Assembly (NCBI GenBank): GCA_964468645.1
Contig: CAYXUU010000005.1
Location: forward strand, 1 to 64,000
DNA: 64,000 nucleotides
Reading direction: 5' to 3'
Origin: JAIOZK01 sp964468645
GTDB taxonomy: Bacteria > Bacteroidota > Bacteroidia > Bacteroidales > JAIOZK01
Below, one piece after another: positions 45,592 to 55,478 of the stretch (the first letter of the stretch is position 1; every line of letters begins with the position of its first letter). Below the pieces are notes generated by a model. It saw nothing but the letters and a program-made list of their open reading frames with translations, had not been told where the DNA came from and did not search any database. The position numbers were made by a program, and so were the translations under genes.

Positions 45592-48507
45592 ATGGAGACC
45601 AGCTTCAAAGAAAGAACCGCTAAAGTATACCATTCGATCCTTGCGGATTACTTCAGAAAGGAGAATCCCCTCTATTTGGATGGTGAAAATTTTAAAAAAC
45701 CAAATGTAAGAAAGCTGGTAGAGCAACCCTGGCAGGAGTTGGAAGCAGCTAAAACCTTTGAAAATTTTTTTAAGAAAGATCCTGAAATAAAAGACCAAAG
45801 AGAAAAACTATGGGACAATGTAACCAACATCCTCTGCAACCTCGATTTTATCCAGGCCAAAGCCGCTGCCAAACTCACCTATGATCTGGTAAATGAAATT
45901 AACAATGCGCTGGAAGTTATCCCGGACAATGCAGAAGAAATTGTCAAAGAAAAGACCCGTCAGGCACGATTGGATAAATATACTCAGGATCTTATTGCTT
46001 GTGCTAAAGGAGAAATAACCATTGATGAACTTGAAATACCTGAAAGCATCACTCCTTGGACAGAGGAACAGATCAATTCTGAAATTGAAAGGATTAAAAC
46101 CAATCCTAACCGGGCTGATCGATTAAAGGATTTTAGGAATTTTTTAGGGCAGGAGGCTAATAATCTGCATAACTATGCGAATGAATTTCATCATTTTACG
46201 ATCCAACAGGCTTGGAATTATGAGTATCATGGATTAGTAGGAAAGTATGCACAAAATAAACAACAGGAAGTTTATAAATCATTACTTCTTATCAGCAAAC
46301 ATAGTCAACCAAAAAGAAAACCTATTAAACAAGCAATAATGAGCCTAAAAGGCCATTCGGATCAAATTATTTGCGTTTCTATTACTCCTAATGGTAAACT
46401 TGCAATTTCCGGTTCGTATGATAAAAAATGTATTCTTTGGGATTTAACAACAGGTAAAAAAATAAGAATCTTAGAGGGGCATTCTCAACCCGTTATAACG
46501 GTTTCAATTACACCAAATGGCAAACATGCTATTTCAGGCTCGCAGGATGAAAGTTGTATCGTTTGGGATCTGATTACAGGAACAAAACTTCAAGAACTCA
46601 AAGGGAATACAGGTTATATAAAATCAACAGGTATTTCCGCAGATTGCAGGTTTGCCATTTCAAGCTCTTTTGACAACATTTGTTTATTATGGGATCTTAA
46701 TTCAGGAGAAACACTCCAAACATTTAAAGGGCACAAACAATCAATACAAGCTGTTTCAATTACACCAGATAGTAAACTTGCAATAACTGGTTCCAATGAT
46801 TACGACTGTATTCTATGGGATATTAAATCAGGTAAAAAACTTAAAACTCTTAAAGGTCATAAGGATAGTGTTGGTGCTGTTTCAATAACTCCTGATGGAA
46901 TAAAAGCCATTTCTGCTTCAAAGGATAAAACTTGCATCTTGTGGGATTTAATATCAGGTAAAGCTATTAGTACCCTTAAAGGACATACTGACCCAGTAAT
47001 TGCTGTTTCAAATACTCCCAATGGCAAACTTGCTATTTCAGGTTCATATGATCGAAAATGCATTTTATGGGATTTGGAAACTGGAAAATCAATACAAGCA
47101 CTAAAAGGACATAGTGACACTGTTACATCTATTTCTATCCTTCCTGATGGCAAAAATGCAATTTCAGGTTCTTGGGATAACACTTGCATTTTATGGGATT
47201 TACAAAACAAAGTAATCATCGAAGAATCCCATCCTGGACACAAAAACTCTGTTAAAGCTGTTTCAATTTCACTTAATAGTAAATTGGCAGCTTCCGTTTC
47301 ATCTGATAATAATTGCATGATTTGGGATTTGACAACAGGCAAGTTGCTCCACATCCTAAAAAAACATTTTCGTAAAATTTACAATGTTTCTATTACGCCG
47401 GATGCAAAATATGCAATCACAAGTTCTGAGGATAGAACATGCATAATATGGGATATCAAAAAAGGAGTGATGTTGCGGCAATTATTCGGTCATCATAGAA
47501 GCATTTATGCTGCTTCAATCACACCCGATGGTAACCGATTGGTTACTGGATCGGCAGACGAAACTTGTATCTTTTGGAATCTTAAATCAGGGCAAATCCT
47601 TAAAACCTTAAGTGGGCACAATAGCCCAATTTTGAACATTACAACAATTTACAATGGTCAATATGCGATTTCGCTTGACTCTAAAAAACATCTTATTCTG
47701 TGGGATTTAAAAACGGGTACTGCCTTGAAAAAATTTTATTTATCATTCGATAGCTGGAGACCATTTCCAATTACCGCTGATGGTTTGTTAACAATTTCTC
47801 ATAGTTCACATTTTTTTGACTTGTTACATATCTTTTCTGGAAAAACACTTCGGTCCTTCACATTGCCTTCTTCCTCAATTTACGATGCTGTTTTCACACC
47901 AGATGGTAGAAATGTAATTACTAGCACAAAAGATAATACTTGTATTGTTTGGGATCTAAAAACAAAAAAGAAGGTATGCAGATTTTATGGCCATAAAAAT
48001 TATGTTTATCTTATATCCGTTACTCCAGATGGTAATGGGGTTTTTTCGATATCAAAAGACCATAATTGTATTTTGTGGGATATTCAAAGTGGAAACAAAA
48101 TAGCAGCATATCCTTTTTCATCAGCCATTCAAACAGTAAATTTATTTTCATCTGGTTTTATTGTTGGTTTCAATACAGGAGAAATAAAAATATTTCATAT
48201 GAACAAGAATCTTTTAAATCCTGGAATAGCATTAACAACAACACGTTATATTTGGGATTTCGATATGAATAATTTTCAGGATCATTTTGCAGATTGCCCA
48301 ATATGTGGCTATCGATTTCCCCCACCTAAAAAGGTTTTGGATACAATTAAGAAAATCACAAAAGAAGCTGGTATAATGCCAAACCAATCCCCCTGCCTCG
48401 AACTCCCCGATAAAGCCTGGGAACACCCTGGCTTGCTCTCTGAATGCCCTAAATGTAAAGAAAAATTGAAGTTTAATCCGTTTATTGCAGGGGGAGAGGA
48501 GTTTTGA
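45592..48507 (+). CDS. WD40 protein 1: NLR C-terminal half with two 7-bladed propellers and Cys-rich tail
   Basis: A 971-residue protein. The N terminus (KVYHSILADYFRKENPLYLD, KPNVRKLVEQPWQ) matches the helical segment that normally joins NACHT to WD40. About 14 WD40 units occupy 245-890, most of the form 'GH...V.AVSITPDGK.AISGS.D.TCILWDL', very alike one another. Fourteen units would make two propellers. The tail has CPICGYRF and CPKCKEKLKFNP, a zinc-ribbon-like pair, bracketing LELPDKAWEHPGLLSE. The gene starts 4 nt after the DUF4062 gene stop in another frame, so the two look like a divided NWD1-type protein. The blades likely form the ligand-sensing surface. Confidence 0.87.
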   Translation: METSFKERTAKVYHSILADYFRKENPLYLDGENFKKPNVRKLVEQPWQELEAAKTFENFFKKDPEIKDQREKLWDNVTNILCNLDFIQAKAAAKLTYDLVNEINNALEVIPDNAEEIVKEKTRQARLDKYTQDLIACAKGEITIDELEIPESITPWTEEQINSEIERIKTNPNRADRLKDFRNFLGQEANNLHNYANEFHHFTIQQAWNYEYHGLVGKYAQNKQQEVYKSLLLISKHSQPKRKPIKQAIMSLKGHSDQIICVSITPNGKLAISGSYDKKCILWDLTTGKKIRILEGHSQPVITVSITPNGKHAISGSQDESCIVWDLITGTKLQELKGNTGYIKSTGISADCRFAISSSFDNICLLWDLNSGETLQTFKGHKQSIQAVSITPDSKLAITGSNDYDCILWDIKSGKKLKTLKGHKDSVGAVSITPDGIKAISASKDKTCILWDLISGKAISTLKGHTDPVIAVSNTPNGKLAISGSYDRKCILWDLETGKSIQALKGHSDTVTSISILPDGKNAISGSWDNTCILWDLQNKVIIEESHPGHKNSVKAVSISLNSKLAASVSSDNNCMIWDLTTGKLLHILKKHFRKIYNVSITPDAKYAITSSEDRTCIIWDIKKGVMLRQLFGHHRSIYAASITPDGNRLVTGSADETCIFWNLKSGQILKTLSGHNSPILNITTIYNGQYAISLDSKKHLILWDLKTGTALKKFYLSFDSWRPFPITADGLLTISHSSHFFDLLHIFSGKTLRSFTLPSSSIYDAVFTPDGRNVITSTKDNTCIVWDLKTKKKVCRFYGHKNYVYLISVTPDGNGVFSISKDHNCILWDIQSGNKIAAYPFSSAIQTVNLFSSGFIVGFNTGEIKIFHMNKNLLNPGIALTTTRYIWDFDMNNFQDHFADCPICGYRFPPPKKVLDTIKKITKEAGIMPNQSPCLELPDKAWEHPGLLSECPKCKEKLKFNPFIAGGEEF

Positions 48508-48508
48508 A

Positions 48509-51424
48509 ATGGGAAAAGATTATCACATAAACCTCGCCACCTATTTCCAATCCAAACCCCTCTATTTGGATGGAGAAGAATTTAAGAAGCCCAATGTAAG
48601 AAAGCTGGTGGAGCAACCATGGCAGCAAACGAAATCGGAAATGTGGACGGATCTTGAAAACACATTGGCAAATCTTTTTTTCGTTGTAGCTAAATTTAAG
48701 GCAGGTCTCTCTTCCCCTTTAATAGAGGATTACAAAAGAATATTAAACCTTCAAACCCCATCTGAAGATATACAACTTACCAGAGAAGAGATATCCGTAA
48801 AAAATATTTTGCGTGGTATACCAAACCATATTGAATCTGTCGCATCAGAAACGCTTGCTTCCCTTAGAAATCGGGATTCGTCCCAAAAGTGCCAATCAGA
48901 ACCAGCATATGATCCTGGTGAGATAATTCCATCCGATGTTTTTGAACCGGATTTTGGAGCCAAATACGTTCTCGAATCTCTGAGGACTAATTTTGTCTGG
49001 TCAGATCAACCTCAATCACCTTTGTTTCCATCCGGTGAGATCCTTCCCGATACTTGTTTCATTCCTTCTGATACAAATGCTGATGACAAAACGACCAAAA
49101 AAAACAGAAATGAGTTTGCAGGTCCGGGAGGAACTTTAAGTCTACCTTTAATCAAGGATTTTCTTTCGTTCATTGAACGCTGGACCCATGAATTTCAAAA
49201 GCACCTGAAAAGAATCTTTTCATACGCAATTAATTCCCCCGAATACAAAAGAGTATTTGAAGTTGCCATGAATGATATAAACAGCGGGAAATTTAAGAAT
49301 CCAATCCTGAAAATAGATTTTCCTAACTCTGAAATTTCAAATCCCGGGAAAATAAAAAGTCTCGTGAAACATAAGAATGGTGTATTGAACGTCGATGTCA
49401 CTTCCGATGGTCTGCTTTCCGTATCAGTAGCTCATGATAACAAAATAATTTTATGGGATATTGACAAAGGGTATGATATCGGCACAATGCCAAATGAAGA
49501 TGAACGCGAAGTATATGCATCTAGAAAATCAGTTGCAATAACCCCCGACGGCAGAATAGTAGCTTCCTGCTTGCATCATTGGGACACCAGGATCTGGGAT
49601 GTTGAGAGAAAACAACTGCTGTTGAATATAAAAGCATCAGAACCAACATTTCTTTCCAACAATGGCAGGTTGTGCATCACAGGAGCTGGACTGAACTTCC
49701 AATTGTGGGATATTTTAAACAAAAGGTGCCTTCGAAAGGAGACTTACCAATTAATTTTAGCGATATCCCCGGATGCGAGGATACTGTTCACAAGTCATTC
49801 AGACGGGCCCATTGAGGTCCGGGATTTGCAAACTGGTAAGATTGTTGCCACCCTGATTGGCCACAAGCACAGGGTTTTATCATTTTCGTTGACTTCGACT
49901 TGTTTGTTTGGCCTATCTGCAGACCATAGAGGCACATTACGTTACTGGGACCTGTTGACAGGGAAATGTATACGGGAAATCAAATTACCTGAGGAAAATA
50001 TTGTAAAGGCCATATTGAGCAAAGACGGAAGAAAAGCTGTTGTCGTTTCGGGACAACATGAAGGAAAGGGCCCCAGAATAAGGTTAATAGATCTGAAGGA
50101 GGATTTTGTTTCCTTGTCATTTTCAGAAGACAACCGCACGAATTTCATTTATGACATATGCATTTCAAATGATTTTAAACGGTTATTGACAGGTCATAGT
50201 CACGACGTAATTAATGTATGGGATTTGACCAGGAACACCCAAAACTTCGAGACAGCAAGCCATTGGAATGTAGTTTACAGTATTGCTGTTTCTAAAAAGT
50301 ATGCATTTTCTGGCGGAGCTGATAATTCAGTTCGAATATGGGATATTGATAAAAAGCTGTCGACAAAAGAACTAACAGGACATACCTGGACCGTCGAATT
50401 TATTGTCATGTCTAAGGATGGTCAGTATTTAATATCCACAAGTACTGATGGTACATTGAAACTATGGAATATTAATACAGGAAAATGCATAAGAACTGTC
50501 GCTGCAGGGATAGTACAGGATATATCATTCACACCCGATAACAGGTTATTGGTTTCATTTCTAAGACCTAATTCGGATGTCAGATTTTTCAACAAAAATT
50601 TAAAGAAAGAGACTGGTATCAGAATCAAGTTTTTTCATGAGTCTTGGTTCCAACCTGCATTAAGTGATGTTTGGGGAATGGCAATCTCATCAAACTTCAA
50701 GTATGTGGCAATACGGAATAGTACGTCATCAATTTGGCTGGGAAATATCCCTGAAAGAAAACTTATCAGCCTTGAAGGCCATACCGATAGGGTCAATAAT
50801 TTTTCTTTCTCGAGCAATAACCGAATCCTTGCCTCAGTGGGTGAAGATAACAAGGTAATGCTATGGGAATTGGAAAGTGGTAAAGTCCTTAGGAATTTCT
50901 ATGGACATGAAAAACCAGTAACTTCAGTCATAATCACACCTGATGATGGGTTCCTAATTACAGGAAGTTATGACAATACGATTCGGCTTTGGGATATTGA
51001 AAATGGGAGAAGCATTGATGTACTCAATGTGAAAAATATTGTTAAATGCTTAGCGATTAGTGATGATGGAAAAGTTATTACCTGTGGACTGATGAATGGG
51101 GAAGTGTTATTTCTTAGAATATTGAATCGACAGATAGATAATCCTTTAATTTTAAATCCAATATACCGCTGGAATAATAAGAGAAAGAACCAATGGGATA
51201 AATATCCCACAGTTAAATGTAAATGGTGCGGAGAGAAATTAAGCATTTTCCCAGATAAACATGATCAGAAAATACTTAGAGTTTTTAGGAATCCTTTTTT
51301 AAAAACAAAAAGAGGGATATCAGGCAACGATTTGAATAAGGTAACTACATGTCCAATTTGCTCCAGATTAATTAACATTGTTCCAAACAGAATTGACAAC
51401 AGGACTTATTATTTAAGGCATTGA
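48509..51424 (+). CDS. WD40 protein 2 with NLR-linker N terminus
   Basis: About 971 residues from MGKDYHINLATYF, whose ATG lies 1 nt after the previous stop. It repeats the linker block KPLYLDGEEFKKPNVRKLVE but not the NTPase. A variable region of about 220 residues follows, then about 13 diverged WD40 units (DNKIILWDID, NSVRIWDID, GTLKLWNINTG, NKVMLWELESG, NTIRLWDIENG). The C terminus has its own Cys pairs (VKCKWCGEKL, TTCPICSRLI), different from proteins 1 and 3. It is tightly coupled to WD40 gene 1 and could be an alternative sensor subunit for the same NTPase. Confidence 0.85.
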   Translation: MGKDYHINLATYFQSKPLYLDGEEFKKPNVRKLVEQPWQQTKSEMWTDLENTLANLFFVVAKFKAGLSSPLIEDYKRILNLQTPSEDIQLTREEISVKNILRGIPNHIESVASETLASLRNRDSSQKCQSEPAYDPGEIIPSDVFEPDFGAKYVLESLRTNFVWSDQPQSPLFPSGEILPDTCFIPSDTNADDKTTKKNRNEFAGPGGTLSLPLIKDFLSFIERWTHEFQKHLKRIFSYAINSPEYKRVFEVAMNDINSGKFKNPILKIDFPNSEISNPGKIKSLVKHKNGVLNVDVTSDGLLSVSVAHDNKIILWDIDKGYDIGTMPNEDEREVYASRKSVAITPDGRIVASCLHHWDTRIWDVERKQLLLNIKASEPTFLSNNGRLCITGAGLNFQLWDILNKRCLRKETYQLILAISPDARILFTSHSDGPIEVRDLQTGKIVATLIGHKHRVLSFSLTSTCLFGLSADHRGTLRYWDLLTGKCIREIKLPEENIVKAILSKDGRKAVVVSGQHEGKGPRIRLIDLKEDFVSLSFSEDNRTNFIYDICISNDFKRLLTGHSHDVINVWDLTRNTQNFETASHWNVVYSIAVSKKYAFSGGADNSVRIWDIDKKLSTKELTGHTWTVEFIVMSKDGQYLISTSTDGTLKLWNINTGKCIRTVAAGIVQDISFTPDNRLLVSFLRPNSDVRFFNKNLKKETGIRIKFFHESWFQPALSDVWGMAISSNFKYVAIRNSTSSIWLGNIPERKLISLEGHTDRVNNFSFSSNNRILASVGEDNKVMLWELESGKVLRNFYGHEKPVTSVIITPDDGFLITGSYDNTIRLWDIENGRSIDVLNVKNIVKCLAISDDGKVITCGLMNGEVLFLRILNRQIDNPLILNPIYRWNNKRKNQWDKYPTVKCKWCGEKLSIFPDKHDQKILRVFRNPFLKTKRGISGNDLNKVTTCPICSRLINIVPNRIDNRTYYLRH

Positions 51425-51631
51425 TTCGTGATATCGTTTATACTCCAGCACAAAAATCCTGACAATTAACTGTGAACGAGATACTGTGAGTCTGGATTGT
51501 GGAAAGAAATTTTTACTAAATGTAACCGTAATATGATTAATTTCGAAAATTAATTCGAATGCCGGCACCAATCTCGGGCACTCACCACGTTTATCGGTAC
51601 CGGATGAAGGCTGGGGCAGGAAGCTGATAAT

Positions 51632-53878
51632 TTGCAAAATTACGCGTATGAATTTCCTCACTTTGCAACACAGCAGGCCTGGAATTATTCTTCTTCAGGA
51701 CTCGTAGGTAATACGGCAAATGATCTTATTAAAAACATTACAGCTATTGAAAAAGTAAATTTACTATTACGTACAGGCCCTTCCAAACAAAAATGGCAGC
51801 CTCTACCGCAAGTAAGTAAAACACTAATAGTAAATAATTCTTATGCCCATTCTGTTTCAATAACTCCTGATAGTAAGTTAGCATCTGCGGGATACGATAA
51901 AAGTTGCATATTATGGAATATTAGGAATGGGGAAGTCATAAAATCCTTTAATGAGCACAAAACAGGTGTAGATGGTGTTTCTGTTTCAGCAAATGGCGCC
52001 TATGCCATATCATGTTCTTTAGGTGGAACATGTGTTTTTTATGATCTCAAAAAGTATGTTGCAAAAAAAATAGAATTCTGTACTTCAACATGTTCTTCAC
52101 TTTCTATTACCGCGGATGGGAATTATATTATTGCTGTATCAGATATTAATACAGATGCAATATTATGGGATACATTTTCAAATTCACTTGTCAAAACGCT
52201 TAAGTGGCACAATGAACCTATTACTTCGGTGTCGATAACTGCCAACGGTAAAACTTCAATTACAGGATCTAAAGATACAAGATGTATACTTTGGGATATT
52301 CAATCAGCATCACCGCTAAAAACACTTGAGGAACATAAAAGGCCTATTACTTCCGTTTATATAACACCAAATGGAAAATATGCTATTTCTGCATCAGAGG
52401 ATAATACATGTATTTTCTGGGATTTTGAGCAGGAGCTTAAATACAAAATTTTTCACTTCGACAATTTCGAAGAGATCGTTTCAGTATCATTGACTCCCGA
52501 TGGAAAATTGGCGATTGCTGCTTCCCGCTATAAGAGGTGTGTTTTATGGAATACTGATGATGAAAATCAAAATAAGATACTGTATGGACATACAAACGTG
52601 ATTAATGCCATAACAATCAATGCTATTGGAACTAAAGCTGTCTCTGCTTCCAGCGATAAAACCATTAAAGTGTGGGATCTTGAATCTTCAGGCATTGTAA
52701 TTCCTCCCGATGAATATATTTTTGGCGTGAAAGCCGTATCTATTAATTATGATGGCGCTTATGCCCTATCATCTTCCTATAACGACACAATAATTTTTTG
52801 GGATTGTCAAACAGGAAATCATAAAAAGTTACTAGACTTAAACAAAACCCATTCAGGTTATGATATTAATGACATTGCCATAACACCTTGTGGGAAATAT
52901 TCTTTATCGGTTTGCATGGGAAGCAAATTGAAGATTTGGAATATTAAAAAAACGTTCAAAATAAAAACCCTTCAAGGAATACATGCAAATCCAATTGGTT
53001 GTGTTACGGTATCACCTGACGGGAAATATGCAATTTCTGGTTCATCTGATAACTCAATCGTATACTGGGACCTCGATAAATACCGTGGTATAAAAACTTT
53101 GCAAAACGCATACAATGCAGAAGTTTTTGCGGTATGCTTTCTTCCAGACGGGAAATGCATTATTTCTTGCTGTCTGGATAAAACATGCGTACTTTGGAAT
53201 TTGCATACCGGCACGATTATGAAAACCTTCACTGGTCATACTGATGGCGTAACTTCGATTTCAATAAGTCCGGATGGTAAATATTTATTGTCTGGTTCTT
53301 TGGATAAAACCAGTATTGTGTGGGATACTAATACTGGTCAAATTAGCAAAGTGTTATCCGGGCATACTGATTTAATCAATTCTGTTTATTTTATCAACAA
53401 TGGTAAATATGCACTTACTGGATCAAATGATAAAACTTGTATTTTATGGGATTGGCAAAACGAGAAGATATTAAATCGATTTATCGGACAAAATAGTATT
53501 TCTGATATTGCATATTCACCTACAACAACTGTTCTAGGTATGGGCTCAGGTGAAATTGTTTTTCTTAAAAATAATTTAACTATAGCGCAAAACGAATATG
53601 GGATTACCACAATCAAAGCTATATGGAAATTAGGCAATCATAAATATCAATCTTTAACTGCAGATTGTCCATTTTGTGGTAAACGTTTTAAGCCAGCAAG
53701 GTCCTCAGTGAAATCAATTAAAAGAATCATAAGAAATGCTGGCCTAACCTCCAATCAATCCCCCTGCCTCGAACTCCCCGATAAAGCCTGGGAACACCCT
53801 GGCTTGCTCTCTGAATGCCCTAAATGTGGAGAGAAACTGAAGTTTAATCCCTTTATTGCGGGAGGGGAGGAGTATTGA
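51632..53878 (+). CDS. WD40 protein 3, 5'-truncated paralog
   Basis: A 748-residue frame. Homology to WD40 protein 1 begins upstream of the ATG at LGQEADNLQNYAYEF, directly after an in-frame TGA near 51608, so the linker and helical part are deleted. The WD40 region is complete, with about 14 units (KSCILWNIRNG, TRCILWDIQSA, KTCVLWNLHTG, KTSIVWDTNTG). The tail CPFCGKRF...CPKCGEKLKFNP is nearly the same as in protein 1, with a 72-bp identical DNA tract. The 207-bp gap before it (51425-51631) has no gene. It may be a pseudogene in progress or a free WD40 subunit initiated at MQNYAYEFPHF. Confidence 0.78.
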   Translation: MQNYAYEFPHFATQQAWNYSSSGLVGNTANDLIKNITAIEKVNLLLRTGPSKQKWQPLPQVSKTLIVNNSYAHSVSITPDSKLASAGYDKSCILWNIRNGEVIKSFNEHKTGVDGVSVSANGAYAISCSLGGTCVFYDLKKYVAKKIEFCTSTCSSLSITADGNYIIAVSDINTDAILWDTFSNSLVKTLKWHNEPITSVSITANGKTSITGSKDTRCILWDIQSASPLKTLEEHKRPITSVYITPNGKYAISASEDNTCIFWDFEQELKYKIFHFDNFEEIVSVSLTPDGKLAIAASRYKRCVLWNTDDENQNKILYGHTNVINAITINAIGTKAVSASSDKTIKVWDLESSGIVIPPDEYIFGVKAVSINYDGAYALSSSYNDTIIFWDCQTGNHKKLLDLNKTHSGYDINDIAITPCGKYSLSVCMGSKLKIWNIKKTFKIKTLQGIHANPIGCVTVSPDGKYAISGSSDNSIVYWDLDKYRGIKTLQNAYNAEVFAVCFLPDGKCIISCCLDKTCVLWNLHTGTIMKTFTGHTDGVTSISISPDGKYLLSGSLDKTSIVWDTNTGQISKVLSGHTDLINSVYFINNGKYALTGSNDKTCILWDWQNEKILNRFIGQNSISDIAYSPTTTVLGMGSGEIVFLKNNLTIAQNEYGITTIKAIWKLGNHKYQSLTADCPFCGKRFKPARSSVKSIKRIIRNAGLTSNQSPCLELPDKAWEHPGLLSECPKCGEKLKFNPFIAGGEEY

Positions 53879-53910
53879 GACAATATTAATTTCCAAGTAA
53901 CTCTAATGAT

Positions 53911-53994
53911 TACCTTGTATTTTTAAAACTATTCTTTAATTTATACCTTGTATTATTAAAATATTTATTTTATCTTTACCACAAACAATACAAG
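53911..53994 (+). promoter_or_regulatory. Upstream repeats of the second DUF4143 ATPase gene
   Basis: TACCTTGTATT occurs at 53911-53921 and 53943-53953, and AATACAAG, the complement of CTTGTATT, at 53987-53994 immediately before the start codon. TATCTTTA at 53971-53978 resembles a -7 element. The layout of three related boxes around the promoter parallels the 19.5-kb DUF4143 gene, though the motif sequence is different. Confidence 0.5.
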
Positions 53995-55299
53995 ATGGAA
54001 AGGGATATTGATAAAAAATTACTGGCCTGGAAAACATCAGCAATACGTAAACCTTTGATCATCAGAGGAGCCAGACAGGTAGGAAAAACATTTAGCGTGC
54101 TGGAGTTCGGTAAACAGTATTATTCTAAAGTCCACCATATCAATTTTGAAAGGAAACCACAATGGAAAAATGTGTTCGATCCGGATCTGGATGTAAAAAG
54201 GATTCTTGATGAACTTGAGGTATTATTGATTGCAAAAATCAACTTTGAAAATGACCTGCTGTTTTTTGATGAGATACAGAGTTGCCCGAAAGCGATCATG
54301 TCGTTAAGGTATTTCCTTGAGCAAATGCCCGGGGTACATATCATCGCGGCAGGATCGCTGCTGGAATTCGCCCTAAAGAATATCCCGTTTCCTGTAGGCC
54401 GGGTCCAGACACTTGAAATGCACCCCATGAGCTTTTCTGAATTTTTAAGGGCCTGTGGTAAAGAAAAAGCAAATGATCTGATTAACTCTAATCTGGCTAA
54501 ATTATCGCCTGTTATTCATCAGGCAATACTGGATGATGTTTTTTCCTACTTCTTTGTTGGGGGAATGCCCGAAGCTGTCAAACATTATGCGGAAACAGGC
54601 AGGATGTCGGAGGTTTTTGACATTCATGCCGATCTGATTTATACTTATATACAGGACTTCTCAAAATATTCTCCTGCTGTGAACAAAGATTGCCTCAATA
54701 TGGTATTAATTGCTTCAGGGAAGGCTGCCGGCAAACAAATTAAATATTCCCGCCTGACAGATGGATTTACCAATCCTACAATTAAAAGTGCATTTATGGC
54801 ACTTGTAAATGCCCGCCTGCTCAGAAAGGTCAAAGCGACATGCCCCTCCGGATTGCCTCTGGAAGCAGGGGCCAATGAAAAAAAGTTTAAAGCTGTTTTT
54901 CTCGACATAGGTCTCTTAGCCCATATTAATGGTTTAAATCGCAGTTTCGTGGAAATCAGACATAATATGAATGTTATTTTCAGTGGAGCTATGGCTGAAC
55001 AATTTGTAGGACAGGAGTTTCTCGCAACGGGGCAAAGAAGCCTGTATTACTGGGCGCGGCAATCAAAAAGCAGTACCGCTGAAGTTGATTATTTATTTGA
55101 GAAAAATAATGAGGTTTATCCGGTTGAAGTCAAAAGCGGTAGTTCAGGAAGTTTGAAAAGCCTACACCTTCTCCTGAATCAATTTCAGGAAATTAATAAA
55201 GCATATGTACTTTCTCATGCTGAATTCGGGAAAATCGAAAATCAAAAACTTGAATTTGTACCCATATATTATGCCTCAAAACTGGCATCAAAGAAATGA
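53995..55299 (+). CDS. AAA_14/DUF4143 ATPase
   Basis: A 434-residue P-loop ATPase: Walker A RGARQVGKT (24-32), INFERKP, Walker B LLFFDEIQSC, sensor IIAAGSLLEFAL, then RVQTLEMHPMSFSEFL. The C-terminal DUF4143 domain has AEVDYLFEKNNEVYPVEVKS, a complete D...E-x-K arrangement of the PD-(D/E)xK type, unlike the copy at 18277-19491. It lies between WD40 gene 3 and a stray WD40 tail, as if inserted into the WD40 array. Confidence 0.88.
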   Translation: MERDIDKKLLAWKTSAIRKPLIIRGARQVGKTFSVLEFGKQYYSKVHHINFERKPQWKNVFDPDLDVKRILDELEVLLIAKINFENDLLFFDEIQSCPKAIMSLRYFLEQMPGVHIIAAGSLLEFALKNIPFPVGRVQTLEMHPMSFSEFLRACGKEKANDLINSNLAKLSPVIHQAILDDVFSYFFVGGMPEAVKHYAETGRMSEVFDIHADLIYTYIQDFSKYSPAVNKDCLNMVLIASGKAAGKQIKYSRLTDGFTNPTIKSAFMALVNARLLRKVKATCPSGLPLEAGANEKKFKAVFLDIGLLAHINGLNRSFVEIRHNMNVIFSGAMAEQFVGQEFLATGQRSLYYWARQSKSSTAEVDYLFEKNNEVYPVEVKSGSSGSLKSLHLLLNQFQEINKAYVLSHAEFGKIENQKLEFVPIYYASKLASKK

Positions 55300-55359
55300 G
55301 TTCTGTGTTATTTCTATTTAGGCAAGATTCCATATCTGCATTTATGATGTTTATTTATA

Positions 55360-55464
55360 GAACCCGATGAAGCCTGGGAACACCCCGGACTACTTTCAGA
55401 ATGCCCGAAATGCAAAGAGAAATTGAAGTTTAATCCGTTTATTGCGGGAGGGGGGGATTATTGA
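55360..55464 (+). pseudogene. Relic of a WD40-protein C-terminal tail
   Basis: The frame EPDEAWEHPGLLSECPKCKE, KLKFNPFIAGGGDY and a TGA matches the last 34 residues of WD40 proteins 1 and 3. Nothing upstream continues the homology. It is the remnant of a fourth array member, separated from the array by the DUF4143 ATPase gene. Confidence 0.85.
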
Positions 55465-55478
55465 TAATTTCTCCATGT

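Noticed and set aside
45592..53878. Tandem WD40 units as a CRISPR array or minisatellite
   Set aside because: The periodicity of about 120-126 bp is coding, in frame, and diverged at the DNA level as expected for beta-propeller blades.
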